Shown here piece by piece: positions 1 to 8,955 of a DNA stretch of 64,000 bases (position 1 is its first letter; each line of letters begins with the position of its first letter). Under the pieces are notes generated by a model, which worked only from the letters and a program-made list of their open reading frames with translations, ran no database searches and was not told where the DNA came from. The DNA is from Bacillus sp. T33-2 (GTDB lineage: Bacteria > Bacillota > Bacilli > Bacillales > Cytobacillaceae). Where the stretch lies: NCBI RefSeq assembly GCF_002860205.1, contig NZ_PGVB01000026.1, forward strand, positions 24,025-88,024, written 5' to 3'. The position numbers and the translations under genes were made by a program.

Positions 1-742
1 CAAGGCCCTTTACTTTTTTTAATTTCGAAACCGCTGCCGAGTCAGCAACGACAATCACATTCGGATGGTTCCGCAGAACTGATGCCGGGCAATCAGTGCT
101 CACGTTGCCCGCAAACATCCTAAAGATTGCTTCAGCCTTGTTTTCTCCTGAGGCGAGAAGCAGGATCTCCTTGCTTTTTAAAATTGTGGAAATCCCCATC
201 GTGATTGCGTAGGCCGGCACTTCTTCCTCATCGCCAAAATAGCGGGCGTTGGCCTTCCGTGTCGACTCTGCCAGTTTGACGATATGGGTTGGTGTATCAA
301 AAGGGGTGCCTGGTTCATTGAAACCGATATGGCCGTTTTCGCCGATGCCCAGCAATTGCAGGTCCACACCGCCAATGCTGTCAATTATTGCCTCATAATT
401 CTTTGCTTCCTGTTCGATGTCATCTGATTGTCCGTTTGGAATATGGACATTTTCCTTCGGGATGTTGATATCGTTAAACAGATGTTTATACATGAAGTAA
501 TGGTAGCTGTTTGGGTTTTCGGGAGAAATCCCCACGTACTCATCCAGGTTATAAGTACAGACGTCCACGTATGATGTCTGATTTTTTTTAAAATCATCAA
601 CCAATAATTCATATGTCCGCACAGGAGTGCCGCCTGTCGCCAGGCCAAGCGCCGCATCAGGTTTGGACTTTATTTTCGCCAGTATGTGTTTGGCGGCAAA
701 AATGCTCATCTCTTCGTAATTTTTTACTTCAACAAGCCTCAT
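1..742 (-). CDS. nagB: Glucosamine-6-phosphate deaminase (3' end cut by window edge)
   Basis: Converts glucosamine 6-phosphate to fructose 6-phosphate and ammonia in the cytoplasm. The reading frame is open from ATG at 740-742 to the window edge, about 247 codons, close to the full family length, so only a few residues are missing. Visible motifs are NLDEYVG near residue 65-71 and GIGENGHIGFNEP near 132-144; His138 and Glu143 match the catalytic His and Glu of NagB. A strong SD (GGGAGGAG) precedes the start. It lies 33 bp after yhfW on the same strand, so it is probably the last gene of the yhf operon. That placement is the best hint that the operon feeds an amino-sugar phosphate into central metabolism (inference). 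Family assignment is firm; the choice between NagB and GamB-type paralogues is not resolved. Confidence 0.93.
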   Translation of the reverse strand, partial: MRLVEVKNYEEMSIFAAKHILAKIKSKPDAALGLATGGTPVRTYELLVDDFKKNQTSYVDVCTYNLDEYVGISPENPNSYHYFMYKHLFNDINIPKENVHIPNGQSDDIEQEAKNYEAIIDSIGGVDLQLLGIGENGHIGFNEPGTPFDTPTHIVKLAESTRKANARYFGDEEEVPAYAITMGISTILKSKEILLLASGENKAEAIFRMFAGNVSTDCPASVLRNHPNVIVVADSAAVSKLKKVKGL

Positions 743-775
743 CGTTCCACTCCTCCCTTAAAGGCTGAAATGATT

Positions 776-1966
776 TCACATGATGTCCTTTAGAAAACTT
801 TTTCCATATTCAGGCGGTTCAACACCAGTAAATTCTGCCAATGTTGCCGCGATATCTGCCATTGTCTCCCTCGTGCCAATCGACACCGGCTTCACATTTT
901 TCCCTACCACCAAAATAGGCGTTTGTTCCCTCGTATGGTTGGAATGCCCGATCGTCGGGTCGTTCCCGTGGTCTGCTGTTATAATGAGGACGTCGTCTTC
1001 ACCTAATTCCGGGATAAATGATGCCAGGAACCGATCTGCGTCCTCCAGCACTTCCTTGTACCAGACACTGTCCTCTTTATGGCCAGCCAGATCCGTCTCC
1101 TGGACATTGACAAGGAAGACCGCATTGTCTTCACTATTATGGTAAAACTTCCGGTATGTTTCGAGAACATCCTTTGTATTGACAACTGGATCCTTGAACC
1201 CGCGTGCCTGGATCACATCCGCCGTTTTGCCGATCCTATACACAGGGATGTCATTCATTTCTGCAATATGGGCAAATTGTTTTTCAAAATCGACACCGTA
1301 CCCTAAATGGAGCACCTGGTACCCTTCTCCGTAAACATTGGCTTTTGGGGCATCAACGCCCCATTGCAGCCCGGAATTTTTCTCTTTTACGACAGAAAGG
1401 ATTGTCTCAATGTCTGATTTTTTATTGCCAAAGACAATGACACGGCTTGTGTCCACATTTTCCCGGACAATTTTCCCTATTTGGGATACTTCCTTAAAGT
1501 TGAGCTGTTTCAGGTCCCCCACGACATTGATGATATTGCCGACCTGTGACTCGAGGTTGTCGCCAATGACGACTGCTCCATTCACAAGCAGGACGGTTGC
1601 CTCATCAATTGGATAAACCACTTCATACCCATTCGCTTCCAGCGACTTTTTAATCTTTGGCCCCACTTCGCTCATCAACCGTTTTTTGGGCACTCCCGGT
1701 TTGCTTCCCATCAATTCCTGGTGCCCCATGAATGTGTCTGCCCCAGGATGGGCGAGGTTACTCTTTCCATAAGCGGCAGTCGGCGTACCTACATCGTCTA
1801 CTATTTTCCCTAAACCAAGTCCATACAGAGTCGGAATGCTTAGCTGGACGGTTTCCCTGATATGTTTATACGTATGGGCGGTTACGTCTTCAGGCTTTAC
1901 TTCCCTGCAGTCTGCCATTGCGCCAACACCAAATCCGTCCAAAACGAGCAAGGTTATTTTAGCCAT
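776..1966 (-). CDS. yhfW: YhfW-like phosphopentomutase-family metalloenzyme
   Basis: A 396-residue alkaline-phosphatase-superfamily protein. The N-terminal metal motif LDGFGVGAM (residues 8-16), a nucleophile-type Thr in DTFMGHQELMG (around 77-87) and the C-terminal TADHGNDPT plus HSNHTREQTP are the same landmarks as phosphopentomutase DeoB, so a two-metal phosphotransfer on a sugar phosphate is likely. It matches E. coli YhfW in family and context. The start is ATG with an SD of GGGGG type inside the 3-bp gap after yhfX, so translation is probably coupled. The substrate is unknown; a role in moving phosphate on a pentose or amino-sugar intermediate is inference. Confidence 0.85.
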   Translation of the reverse strand: MAKITLLVLDGFGVGAMADCREVKPEDVTAHTYKHIRETVQLSIPTLYGLGLGKIVDDVGTPTAAYGKSNLAHPGADTFMGHQELMGSKPGVPKKRLMSEVGPKIKKSLEANGYEVVYPIDEATVLLVNGAVVIGDNLESQVGNIINVVGDLKQLNFKEVSQIGKIVRENVDTSRVIVFGNKKSDIETILSVVKEKNSGLQWGVDAPKANVYGEGYQVLHLGYGVDFEKQFAHIAEMNDIPVYRIGKTADVIQARGFKDPVVNTKDVLETYRKFYHNSEDNAVFLVNVQETDLAGHKEDSVWYKEVLEDADRFLASFIPELGEDDVLIITADHGNDPTIGHSNHTREQTPILVVGKNVKPVSIGTRETMADIAATLAEFTGVEPPEYGKSFLKDIM

Positions 1967-1969
1967 GTT

Positions 1970-3133
1970 CTACATCCCCCTTCTTTGAAAATGAACGAGC
2001 TCAGGCTGGCTGGAATTCACATTTCTAATGAATGCGACATGGGCCCTTGTGACAAAGATTTGCGTCCGGAACGCGTAAATAACTGTATCGCCGGTATTCA
2101 TCCCGGCTTCACGCCGGAGGCAGCCATAGTAATCGATGTTTTCCGGTGACACACATTCAACACTTGTTCGTTGGTTCACAATATCATTTTCATTGCTTCC
2201 AAATAAGGCGCCTTCCATGTTAGAACGGGCATAAAATCCTCCCGCAATCGTATAGGCATGTTTTTCATCCATATGCGAGATTTCAGAAACGTAGACAATG
2301 CTCGGAATTTCCGGCAAATCTTCGCGATACGCATGCAAAGGAGTTGTCCCAGTGATAGAGTGTCCTGGCTCGCCATGGGTGACTCCCCATTCCTTCAGCA
2401 TCGGGATGCTATGGCAGCTTGTGGCGCTAGGAGCGTTCACATGGCTCACCTTAACTCCCTTTCTTTCAAGAATTTCGCGGGCGAGCTTTATCGTTTCGAT
2501 GTTTGAAGTAAACTTGAAATCATCTTTTTGTTCATTAATCTGCAGTACAGGGAAGCTCGTAATCCCGATGACGCGGATCCCTTTTAGCTTGAGAAGTGTA
2601 TCAAGGCTTTCTTCAAGCTGTCCGATCAAAAACCCGCCAAATTGCCCCGGGTAGACCATATCATCTGGTTTGATCACACGGAGAATGACGTCTTGCGTCA
2701 TCCCCAGTTTTTCCGCTGCGGCAGATAATTGCGCTGCCCGCTCAACTGAAAACAGGGTGACAACTTCTGGCTGCAGCTTTGTCAGTACATCTTCCCACTG
2801 GGATTTGCCTGGCTGGACTATGTGGCCGATATTCCCGATCTGGCAATTCTCCTTCTTCAGCTCAATTGCTTCGTCAATATCAACGGCGACAGCACGGCCG
2901 ATGCCGTTTTGCTCGATTATCCGGCCGACGAACCCGCTTCTGCCAATTTGTTTTGTCATATAATACAGGTTAAGTCCATGTTCCTTTGCTGATTCACTAA
3001 GTTTCCTGACGTTATGCTCAAGAGAATCGAGATCGATCGCATAAGTATTGGCCGGGATGATTCCCTGTTGATGGAGCTTGGTGGCCGCTCTGATTAATCC
3101 TTCATTTCGCTTGAGCGTCATATTTAAAAACAC
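1970..3133 (-). CDS. yhfX: YhfX-like PLP enzyme (alanine racemase N-domain, fold type III)
   Basis: A 387-residue protein of the alanine-racemase/D-threonine-aldolase barrel type. The N-terminal IDLDSLEHNV and YYMTKQIGR segments (around residues 33-64) place the presumed PLP lysine in MTKQ. The C-terminal part carries SISHMDEKHAYTIAGG-like residues typical of the beta domain. It is the counterpart of E. coli YhfX. The start is GTG at 3131-3133, chosen because AGGAGGTGA lies 7 bases upstream, inside the end of yhfS. No substrate is known; racemisation or aldol cleavage of an amino acid derivative is a family-based guess. Confidence 0.83.
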   Translation of the reverse strand: MFLNMTLKRNEGLIRAATKLHQQGIIPANTYAIDLDSLEHNVRKLSESAKEHGLNLYYMTKQIGRSGFVGRIIEQNGIGRAVAVDIDEAIELKKENCQIGNIGHIVQPGKSQWEDVLTKLQPEVVTLFSVERAAQLSAAAEKLGMTQDVILRVIKPDDMVYPGQFGGFLIGQLEESLDTLLKLKGIRVIGITSFPVLQINEQKDDFKFTSNIETIKLAREILERKGVKVSHVNAPSATSCHSIPMLKEWGVTHGEPGHSITGTTPLHAYREDLPEIPSIVYVSEISHMDEKHAYTIAGGFYARSNMEGALFGSNENDIVNQRTSVECVSPENIDYYGCLRREAGMNTGDTVIYAFRTQIFVTRAHVAFIRNVNSSQPELVHFQRRGM

Positions 3134-3140
3134 GGCCAGG

Positions 3141-4256
3141 TCACCTCCTTGAGATTTCTTCCATTACCTGGTGTAATATTCGGATTACAGTGCTTGCAGA
3201 AGATTTCATCGGATTCACACGGGCTCCGTGCAGTTTTAAGTCAGGCCTGCTTTCCAAAAAGCTGCCTGAGACCCGATATACCATTGGGACTAATTCGTAG
3301 CGGGATTCCGCTCCGACCGGATAGGTCGCTGCCCCGAATTCGGAAGCCAGCTTGATTACTTCTTGTGCAATTGGGTGTTCAAACTCGACTATCACGTTTT
3401 TCGATTGTGAGTTTGTGATGTACGCTTCCTTTATGCCCTGGACTTCGCCATTATTCAAACGGTGGCACAGCTCCTGGACCTGCTCGTTTTGGATCGCGAT
3501 CATGACCGGGGCAAATGCGAGGCTGCGCAGCAGTTCATGTGCTTCAAACCCCTGGACCTGCCCGCCCCCGGAGTAATTCCGCCCGTGCAGCAGTTCGATT
3601 GTATCTTTTCGGCCAATGATTACGCCGATTCCCTCCGGGCCTAAAAGCTTAAAGCCGGAGAAGGTTGAAAAATCTGCTCCCATCTGGCTGCCGATTTGTT
3701 TCATTTTCATCGCGCAATAATTGTCATCTACAACGACCGGCAAGTCCGGGCGTCTTTCTTTTACTAAAGAAATGATTTCTTTTAAATCGTAAGTATCGTC
3801 AGGCTGCTGCCGTGAATGCTGCACGTAGAAGACCTTCGAAACTTTATCATTTTCTAGTGTTTCGACAAGGGCATCATGGTCATTAAAGTCAACATGGTTT
3901 TGCTTTAACCCCAGCAGCCGGAACGTTTCCTTTGTTGTTGTATACATTGGCGCAGAATGCACGATACACTGGTCGCCAGCTTCAAGCAGCATGCTTAAAA
4001 TGTTCCGGATCGCTCCAGTTCCGCTCCCCCGCACCAAGGCACATGCCTCGGCGCCGAATGTCCTTGCCAGCACCTTTTCGACTCGGGCCGTCATTAATGG
4101 CCGGTGGTATTCCGGGTGGAGCCCGACGTCACCGATGTGAAAAAACTCGTTATTCTTAAATTCCTTCGTGACCTCATCCAACAACCTGAATTGCAGGTTT
4201 TTTGCTTCGTCCAGGGTCATATTTTTTAAAACAGACCGTTCATATTTTAGGCTCAT
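3141..4256 (-). CDS. yhfS: YhfS-like PLP-dependent aminotransferase
   Basis: A 371-residue fold-type I PLP enzyme. VRGSGTGAIRN (around residues 75-85) looks like the phosphate-binding loop, VVVDDNYCAMK (around 174-184) supplies the cofactor-contacting Asp, and FSGFKLLGPEG (around 198-208) holds the Schiff-base lysine. This is the E. coli YhfS family, related to class V and Cys/Met-metabolism enzymes. Its substrate is not known. Two different PLP enzymes (YhfS and YhfX) sit head to tail in the operon, which points to an amino-acid-like or amino-sugar-like intermediate. The ATG start has an AAGGACAGG ribosome site. Confidence 0.84.
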   Translation of the reverse strand: MSLKYERSVLKNMTLDEAKNLQFRLLDEVTKEFKNNEFFHIGDVGLHPEYHRPLMTARVEKVLARTFGAEACALVRGSGTGAIRNILSMLLEAGDQCIVHSAPMYTTTKETFRLLGLKQNHVDFNDHDALVETLENDKVSKVFYVQHSRQQPDDTYDLKEIISLVKERRPDLPVVVDDNYCAMKMKQIGSQMGADFSTFSGFKLLGPEGIGVIIGRKDTIELLHGRNYSGGGQVQGFEAHELLRSLAFAPVMIAIQNEQVQELCHRLNNGEVQGIKEAYITNSQSKNVIVEFEHPIAQEVIKLASEFGAATYPVGAESRYELVPMVYRVSGSFLESRPDLKLHGARVNPMKSSASTVIRILHQVMEEISRR

Positions 4257-4331
4257 TTCCTGTCCTTCTTTCTAATTTCAGAATAGAGGGCGCGTACGGC
4301 CCCCTTTTACTGAACTAAAAGTGAATTGACA

Positions 4332-5246
4332 TTAAAAGGCTAAGAATTTGCGTGGATTGTGAACCAGCATTTTTTCAATGATTTCATCGGTGACGCCATT
4401 TTGACTGAGAGCCGGGATGAAATTTTCAAACAGGTGGTTATAACCATATCCCCCGGTCGCCTTTAAATGTGATTTTCTCGTGATGTCACAGGAAAGCATG
4501 ATCTGGTCTTCATATCCACGCTCAAGCAAGGCAAGCAGGTTATCCACCTTGTCGGAATCTTTCCGGTAGCTGTTCTTGCCGATCGTGTCGAACTGGATAT
4601 AGGCTCCGCTTTGCAGCAGCTCCAGCTGTTCTTCCATATCTTCATTTAAGTCTTGGTGCCCAAATGATACACGGTTCAGTTTGACATTATATTTCTGGAA
4701 AAGTGCCAGCTGCTCTCTGCCCATTGTGCCAATTTCGCAATGGGTGCTGATAGGGGCACCTGTCGTTTTATGGGCCATGATAGATGCTGTGAAAACTTTC
4801 TCTTCGGTTTCGGTAATTTCATTCAGGCTGCTGCCGATTTCAGCTATCAGTCCTGCCTTGATTGTTGTGTCATCCATTCCAGTTGTGATATCACGGATCA
4901 TGATGTCAGCAAGCTCTTCCGCTGATTTTTCAAATACAAACGCCGGATAGACGGACTCCTTATAAAATCCGGTGGAGGCAACAATGACAAGATCATGTTT
5001 GTTTGCGATGTCAAGAAGCGCCTGGGCATCTCTTCCCATCCCGATGTTTGAAACCTCGATGATTGTATTGCAGCCGGAATTTTTGAGCTCCTCGATCTCC
5101 TTATCCAGTGCAGGAGAGTTCTCCAGTTTTGAGTCCTGGTCCTGTTCCTTCCTGACCCCTGAAAGGTCAAAAACAAGATGCTCATGTATCATCGTTTTCT
5201 TAACAGCATTAGGGTCGACAAGGCCAGTTACGGCATGAATCTTCAT
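4332..5246 (-). CDS. php: Phosphotriesterase homology protein
   Basis: A 304-residue TIM-barrel amidohydrolase of the phosphotriesterase/Php family. Metal-ligand landmarks are HEHLVFDLSG near residues 20-29, a metal-bridging residue in the middle of the barrel, STHCEIG (around 165), GHQDLN (around 195) and SCDITRK (around 250). The ATG at 5244-5246 is preferred over one 33 bases upstream because GGGAG lies 10 bases before it and the protein then begins as Php proteins do. Despite the name, Php homologues are thought to act on phosphorylated sugar lactones or esters rather than organophosphates; the substrate here is unknown. About 75 bp separate it from yhfS. Confidence 0.86.
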   Translation of the reverse strand: MKIHAVTGLVDPNAVKKTMIHEHLVFDLSGVRKEQDQDSKLENSPALDKEIEELKNSGCNTIIEVSNIGMGRDAQALLDIANKHDLVIVASTGFYKESVYPAFVFEKSAEELADIMIRDITTGMDDTTIKAGLIAEIGSSLNEITETEEKVFTASIMAHKTTGAPISTHCEIGTMGREQLALFQKYNVKLNRVSFGHQDLNEDMEEQLELLQSGAYIQFDTIGKNSYRKDSDKVDNLLALLERGYEDQIMLSCDITRKSHLKATGGYGYNHLFENFIPALSQNGVTDEIIEKMLVHNPRKFLAF

Positions 5247-5300
5247 TATGAAACATCTCCCAAAACGAAAGGCAGGCATAAAACCTACCTTTCAGTGAAT

Positions 5301-6800
5301 TTAGATTAAATGAAGGAAATACAGCAGGTTAAGGACAATACCAGTCAATATGATTGCTACCGGACCTGCGGCCAGCTTCATGATTGGACGTCCCAAGCCT
5401 TCATTTGCAGCATATAGCAGGATATAAATCGTTAATGATAACCCGATAGCCTCAGGCGCCATCTTCATGGCCGCAAAAGCACCGCCGATGAACAATGCCA
5501 GCTCAATCATGGAATTCATGGATGAGCGGATGTTATCGGATGATTCACGCAATGATGGATAACGCTGCAGGAAGCGTCCAATCCCGCGAAGGGCAACTAC
5601 TTCAAGGCAAATCCACAATGCACCGACGATACCGGCAACAACTGGGTTTGGCAATAAATATCCAATCGGGAAAACGAACGTTAGACCAACAACTCCGTAA
5701 ACCCCTGTAGCAAGGGCAGTCGTAACAATCAATGGGATAAAGCTGATACCCCGGATAAAGTCAGCAATCGCGGCACTTTGCAAGAGGTCCCGCTGCTCCT
5801 GGCCGGACGCATCCCATGCCTGTTGCAGGATCGGCCCTGAAACCTCTGAACCTGTCATCAGCCCAAGGTTCGCAGCCATCGCCAGAAGGGCGCCAATTCC
5901 CGCCAGGATTGGAAGTCCCTTGTAAATCCTTTTCGTACGAGCTTCAAAGATATTTTCTTCCTCTGAATCTACTGAAATATTACCCTTGTTCTTAAGGTCT
6001 TTAGCAATCGCAAAGCTTACTAGAAGGATCATCCCGGCAAGCATCAGAACAGCGATCTGCATCGTAAAACCGCCGATGGTCGTGCCCAGGGAAAAATTAT
6101 TGTTTGCCTGAGCTATTAAATCCTGTACTTGTCCATTCCCCCCGGCTTCTTTCAGCGCATTTATTTTAGCCGCAAAATCAGCGTCTTTTGGAAAGGTCAC
6201 ATCTGTTAATTTTCTTGCTTCTTCGACAGCTGCATTTGCTTTATCTGTGTAAATCCCACCAATAAGAGGGAGCAGCTGGCGTATGACTAAAACGATAAGA
6301 CCAGAAATAAGTGCTCTCACCCAGCCAAACTGATATAAAATTGCGATAATCGGGAATGCAGTAAAGGCGACAAGAACTGGGGTTGACAGTTCGCCCAGGG
6401 CGCCAAGCAAATCTATTGGCAAAGCGGTAAATGCCGCTTGTACTCCAGTCAGGCCAAATAAGGCAACAAGCCCCCACGCACCACCAAGCGCTGCAGCAAT
6501 CCACCATCGGGCAGCCATAACTCCTAAAATATCAGTCGGAAGGAAAAGCAGCCACGGGTTTAATAGTTCAAAAGATACCGCGAAGGAAATTCCGACAGAC
6601 ACGATAAAACCAATACTTAAACCAAAAGAGATCGAGGCAAGTTCAGTCCTCTTCATCCTGCCTTCAAGGAATTCTGGAAGGATGGGGCGGATTCCATCAT
6701 GGAATACCGCTTTCCCCCAGTGTGATGCCAATGCAGTAAGCGCTGTCAGCAAAACTACGACAACGATTTCAATTAACGAAGTGTTTTGAAAAATGTCCAT
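5301..6800 (-). CDS. yhfT: YhfT-like polytopic membrane protein, copy 1 (probable transporter)
   Basis: A 499-residue hydrophobic protein with roughly ten or more membrane segments, in the YhfT family known from the E. coli yhf operon. Shared landmarks with the second copy at 9959-11251 are HDGIRPI.PE..EGR.KR near residue 33, RWWIAAALGG/GLVALFGL-type glycine-rich segments, and the C-terminal NIR.SMN..IE.ALFIGGA.AA. It carries an extra hydrophilic, charged stretch of about 50 residues (about 187-240) that the second copy lacks. Position beside the PRD protein and YhfU suggests the three form one transport and sensing unit. The substrate is unknown. A GGAGG site precedes the ATG. Confidence 0.82.
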   Translation of the reverse strand: MDIFQNTSLIEIVVVVLLTALTALASHWGKAVFHDGIRPILPEFLEGRMKRTELASISFGLSIGFIVSVGISFAVSFELLNPWLLFLPTDILGVMAARWWIAAALGGAWGLVALFGLTGVQAAFTALPIDLLGALGELSTPVLVAFTAFPIIAILYQFGWVRALISGLIVLVIRQLLPLIGGIYTDKANAAVEEARKLTDVTFPKDADFAAKINALKEAGGNGQVQDLIAQANNNFSLGTTIGGFTMQIAVLMLAGMILLVSFAIAKDLKNKGNISVDSEEENIFEARTKRIYKGLPILAGIGALLAMAANLGLMTGSEVSGPILQQAWDASGQEQRDLLQSAAIADFIRGISFIPLIVTTALATGVYGVVGLTFVFPIGYLLPNPVVAGIVGALWICLEVVALRGIGRFLQRYPSLRESSDNIRSSMNSMIELALFIGGAFAAMKMAPEAIGLSLTIYILLYAANEGLGRPIMKLAAGPVAIILTGIVLNLLYFLHLI

Positions 6801-6809
6801 ATGTTCCTC

Positions 6810-7181
6810 CTACTGAAGACCGTGTTTTTTTAGCAGGCTGCCGACAATGATTGGCACAGCCTGTTCAATGCTCTCTACAGCCATCCCGAAAGCAATCTTG
6901 CCTTCGTTGACCAATTTCTCGATCGCCTCTGCATTTGGTTTTTGGCCATTTTTTGCAACAGTAGAGCAGTTTCCATACCCAAGTATTCCGATTGCAACCG
7001 AAAGTGCAGCACCGCCGCCGCTGTTGCAAGCGCCAAGATAATAGTCAGCGTCGCCAGCTTTTACTTTTTTAGCACCTTCAAAATCAGAAGTGACCGTGAC
7101 CTGGACATGCTCTCCCCCTGCTGCTTTCACAGCTCTTTCAGTTACATCCTTTTTAAGTCCTCCAACAACAATTCGTAACAT
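6810..7181 (-). CDS. yhfU: YhfU-like small glycine-rich protein, copy 1 (DUF2620)
   Basis: A 123-residue soluble protein of the YhfU/DUF2620 family. The start, MLRIVVGGLKKD, resembles a beta-strand plus glycine loop. The segment YYLGACNSGGGAAL with Cys52, and NCSTV with Cys72, is shared almost exactly with copy 2, including the 20-residue Cys spacing, so both cysteines are probably functional. The ATG overlaps the stop of yhfY by one base (TAATG), a sign of translational coupling. A small cysteine-containing soluble partner between a PRD protein and a permease recalls PTS IIB subunits, but the Cys position does not match known IIB folds, so this is speculation. Confidence 0.8.
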   Translation of the reverse strand: MLRIVVGGLKKDVTERAVKAAGGEHVQVTVTSDFEGAKKVKAGDADYYLGACNSGGGAALSVAIGILGYGNCSTVAKNGQKPNAEAIEKLVNEGKIAFGMAVESIEQAVPIIVGSLLKKHGLQ

Positions 7182-7546
7182 TATTCATTCCCCTTTCCAG
7201 TTAATAAGCAGAAATACAATGTGATAAACGCCGCTTCAGCATCAATATTTGCACCTTTTGGATTGTTAGCCTGCAAAAGATCCTTTGCGTTTTGGTAATA
7301 CTCCGGGTTTTGCGCGATGACGGTTTCCAGCTCTTCGGAAATCTCTGATACCGGATTGTTTTCGGAAATCCTTTGCAGCGCAACAGATAAATGGCTTGCA
7401 AACGAGCCCGCATTTTCCTCGGCAAGTTTTACATCAAGATAAGCCTCGACCTGATCAAACAGGACAGGCAAGCGGCCATAAATTTCGTCACTGATTTGGT
7501 TTGTATCATGCAGTAAGTCAAGTCTTTCTTTTAAGCTGGCATCCAT
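7181..7546 (-). CDS. yhfY: YhfY-like PRD-domain protein, copy 1 (second histidine lost)
   Basis: A 121-residue stand-alone PTS regulation domain (PRD), first gene of the operon. His52 in FASHLSVALQRI fits the first conserved PRD histidine. The position of the second is Tyr111 (ITLYFCLL), whereas copy 2 keeps His112 (LLIHYTNV). PRDs are normally phosphorylated on these histidines by HPr or EIIB, so this copy may respond to only one signal. It has no DNA-binding or RNA-binding part, so it probably acts by binding a partner such as YhfU or YhfT (inference). AAAGGGG precedes the ATG. Confidence 0.78.
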   Translation of the reverse strand: MDASLKERLDLLHDTNQISDEIYGRLPVLFDQVEAYLDVKLAEENAGSFASHLSVALQRISENNPVSEISEELETVIAQNPEYYQNAKDLLQANNPKGANIDAEAAFITLYFCLLTGKGNE

Positions 7547-7679
7547 GTTGTTACCCCTTTCATTTTTGCACTGATGTATTTTCAGGTAAGCTTAGATTTT
7601 GATAGCTATTTGTAATTACACACTTCAAAACTGCTGGTTATATTTAAAGTAACCACCCCCTGAAAGGTTGAAATCAATG

Positions 7680-7693
7680 TACAGTATTTTGTA
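7680..7693. promoter_or_regulatory. Candidate YhfZ operator before the yhf operon
   Basis: TACAGTATTTTGTA, a TAC-N8-GTA palindrome matching the two perfect sites at 8654 and 8784 at 11 of 14 bases. It lies between yhfZ and yhfY, where the operon promoter must be. Confidence 0.45.
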
Positions 7694-7709
7694 CTATGAC
7701 TTAAAAAAA

Positions 7710-8630
7710 TTAATACTTTGGCATAAGGTCGCCATTGACTACCCTTGTCTGTATATCTACTATTTCCCTGCCCGAAAGCAGGCTGATAATATAGGCCATC
7801 TTCCTGTTGTCCTTTTTAATGACACATACCGCCTCGTTCATTTGCTTTTCGTACTCGATTGCCAATGGAGACGTCAGCGGCTGGATATTATGGACTTCAA
7901 AATCGATTTCGTCCACATTCCAAATCATCGCGTCAATCGTACCGGCTTTCAGATGCTGGAGCAAGTGCATATAGTTAAGCTCCAGATATTCGATGTCCAT
8001 GCCGTTTGCTTCTGCCTGTGTCAGGATCTTCTGGTCTGTCGAAAAGCTGTCAATCCCGACTTTCATCCCATCCTCAAGCCTTTTCTTTTCTGTATCTGAG
8101 AAGATGATCGCATGCTCTGAAACATAGGTTTTCCCGCCGAATTCAAGCGCAATGGTTAAATCGTCATTTTCATTCAATTCTTCCATGGCTGAAAACTTGG
8201 ACATCAATGCGAAATCGTATCTGCCTTCCTTCACTCCTTCAAGCCGTGGCTTTGAGCCCCGCATAAAAGCTATATTGAGAGACAGCCCGAGAGATTCCCA
8301 TTGGGATGTAAACCCGGTCGCCAGCCCCTCGTACTTTTTAGAATATGGGAGAGGCATCACTCCTTGGATGCGGTTTGCCCCAGAATATGTTAAAAGGTTG
8401 GGCACACTTTTATATCTTAAAAAAGTGCCAAGATGCCCCCTCGGTTCCACCCTGATGCAATTTTCACCTTCCAAAATCTTTAAGGCTGTTTGGATCGTGC
8501 CCCGCCCTACTTCAAACTTCTCCGCAAAATCACTGACCTTCGGCAAGCGTTTATTAACCTCTATAAAAAGCAGCTCTTCAGCAAGTTTTTGCAGGACAAT
8601 GCCTTGTTTGGAATAAAAATTCTCCCACAT
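7710..8630 (-). CDS. yhfZ: YhfZ-like GntR-type transcription regulator with ligand-binding domain
   Basis: A 306-residue regulator. Residues about 1-75 form a winged helix of GntR type (KVSDFAEKFEVGRGTIQTAL, then RVEPRGHLGTFL as the wing). The remainder looks like a periplasmic-binding-protein-type effector domain (YDFALMSKFSA, VDEIDFE). This matches E. coli YhfZ in family and context. ATG at 8628-8630 is chosen because GGTGA lies 6 bases upstream; a TTG two codons earlier is possible. It probably senses a pathway intermediate and binds the TAC-N8-GTA palindromes around it (inference). It is transcribed in the same direction as the operon, with about 160 bp between them. Confidence 0.83.
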   Translation of the reverse strand: MWENFYSKQGIVLQKLAEELLFIEVNKRLPKVSDFAEKFEVGRGTIQTALKILEGENCIRVEPRGHLGTFLRYKSVPNLLTYSGANRIQGVMPLPYSKKYEGLATGFTSQWESLGLSLNIAFMRGSKPRLEGVKEGRYDFALMSKFSAMEELNENDDLTIALEFGGKTYVSEHAIIFSDTEKKRLEDGMKVGIDSFSTDQKILTQAEANGMDIEYLELNYMHLLQHLKAGTIDAMIWNVDEIDFEVHNIQPLTSPLAIEYEKQMNEAVCVIKKDNRKMAYIISLLSGREIVDIQTRVVNGDLMPKY

Positions 8631-8653
8631 TTTCAATCACCATTTTATCAATA

Positions 8654-8667
8654 TACAATTTATTGTA
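8654..8667. promoter_or_regulatory. Candidate YhfZ operator, perfect palindrome
   Basis: TACAATTTATTGTA, two perfect 6-base arms around TT, 24 bases before the yhfZ start. It is identical to the site at 8784-8797. Probable autoregulation site. Confidence 0.55.
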
Positions 8668-8693
8668 CTTTACAATTGCAGTTTAACACGAAC

Positions 8694-8707
8694 AGAAACC
8701 GTTTACA
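8694..8707. promoter_or_regulatory. cre-like CcpA site
   Basis: On the minus strand it reads TGTAAACGGTTTCT, which fits the CcpA consensus TGWNANCGNTNWCA except for the last base. It lies in the yhfZ upstream region and suggests carbon catabolite repression. Confidence 0.4.
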
Positions 8708-8783
8708 ACAGTTTTATTTTGATTTCTTTTTTGAGCCGGTTTTCCGTCTGCCATGTGCTTGGCAGATATTAAAATGAGGAATG

Positions 8784-8797
8784 TACAATTTATTGTA
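8784..8797. promoter_or_regulatory. Candidate YhfZ operator, second perfect copy
   Basis: TACAATTTATTGTA again, 130 bp from the first copy, inside the divergent region between yhfZ and the HAD gene. Two identical sites could support looping or shared control of both directions. Confidence 0.55.
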
Positions 8798-8825
8798 TTC
8801 TAATTGATTATAGTGTAACATTCTA

Positions 8826-8839
8826 ATTAACCGCTTACA
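8826..8839. promoter_or_regulatory. cre-like CcpA site, weaker
   Basis: The minus strand reads TGTAAGCGGTTAAT, which matches the cre core but not the final CA. It lies in the same divergent region as the site at 8694. Confidence 0.25.
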
Positions 8840-8955
8840 ATAGTTTTTTATTATTTTAATAATAATGGTAGGTTCCCGTAGTACGTTTCAATGTGCACAA
8901 TTAGTTTTTCGGCAGCGGAATTTCATCAACCAACTGGACTAATATAGGCGGCATG

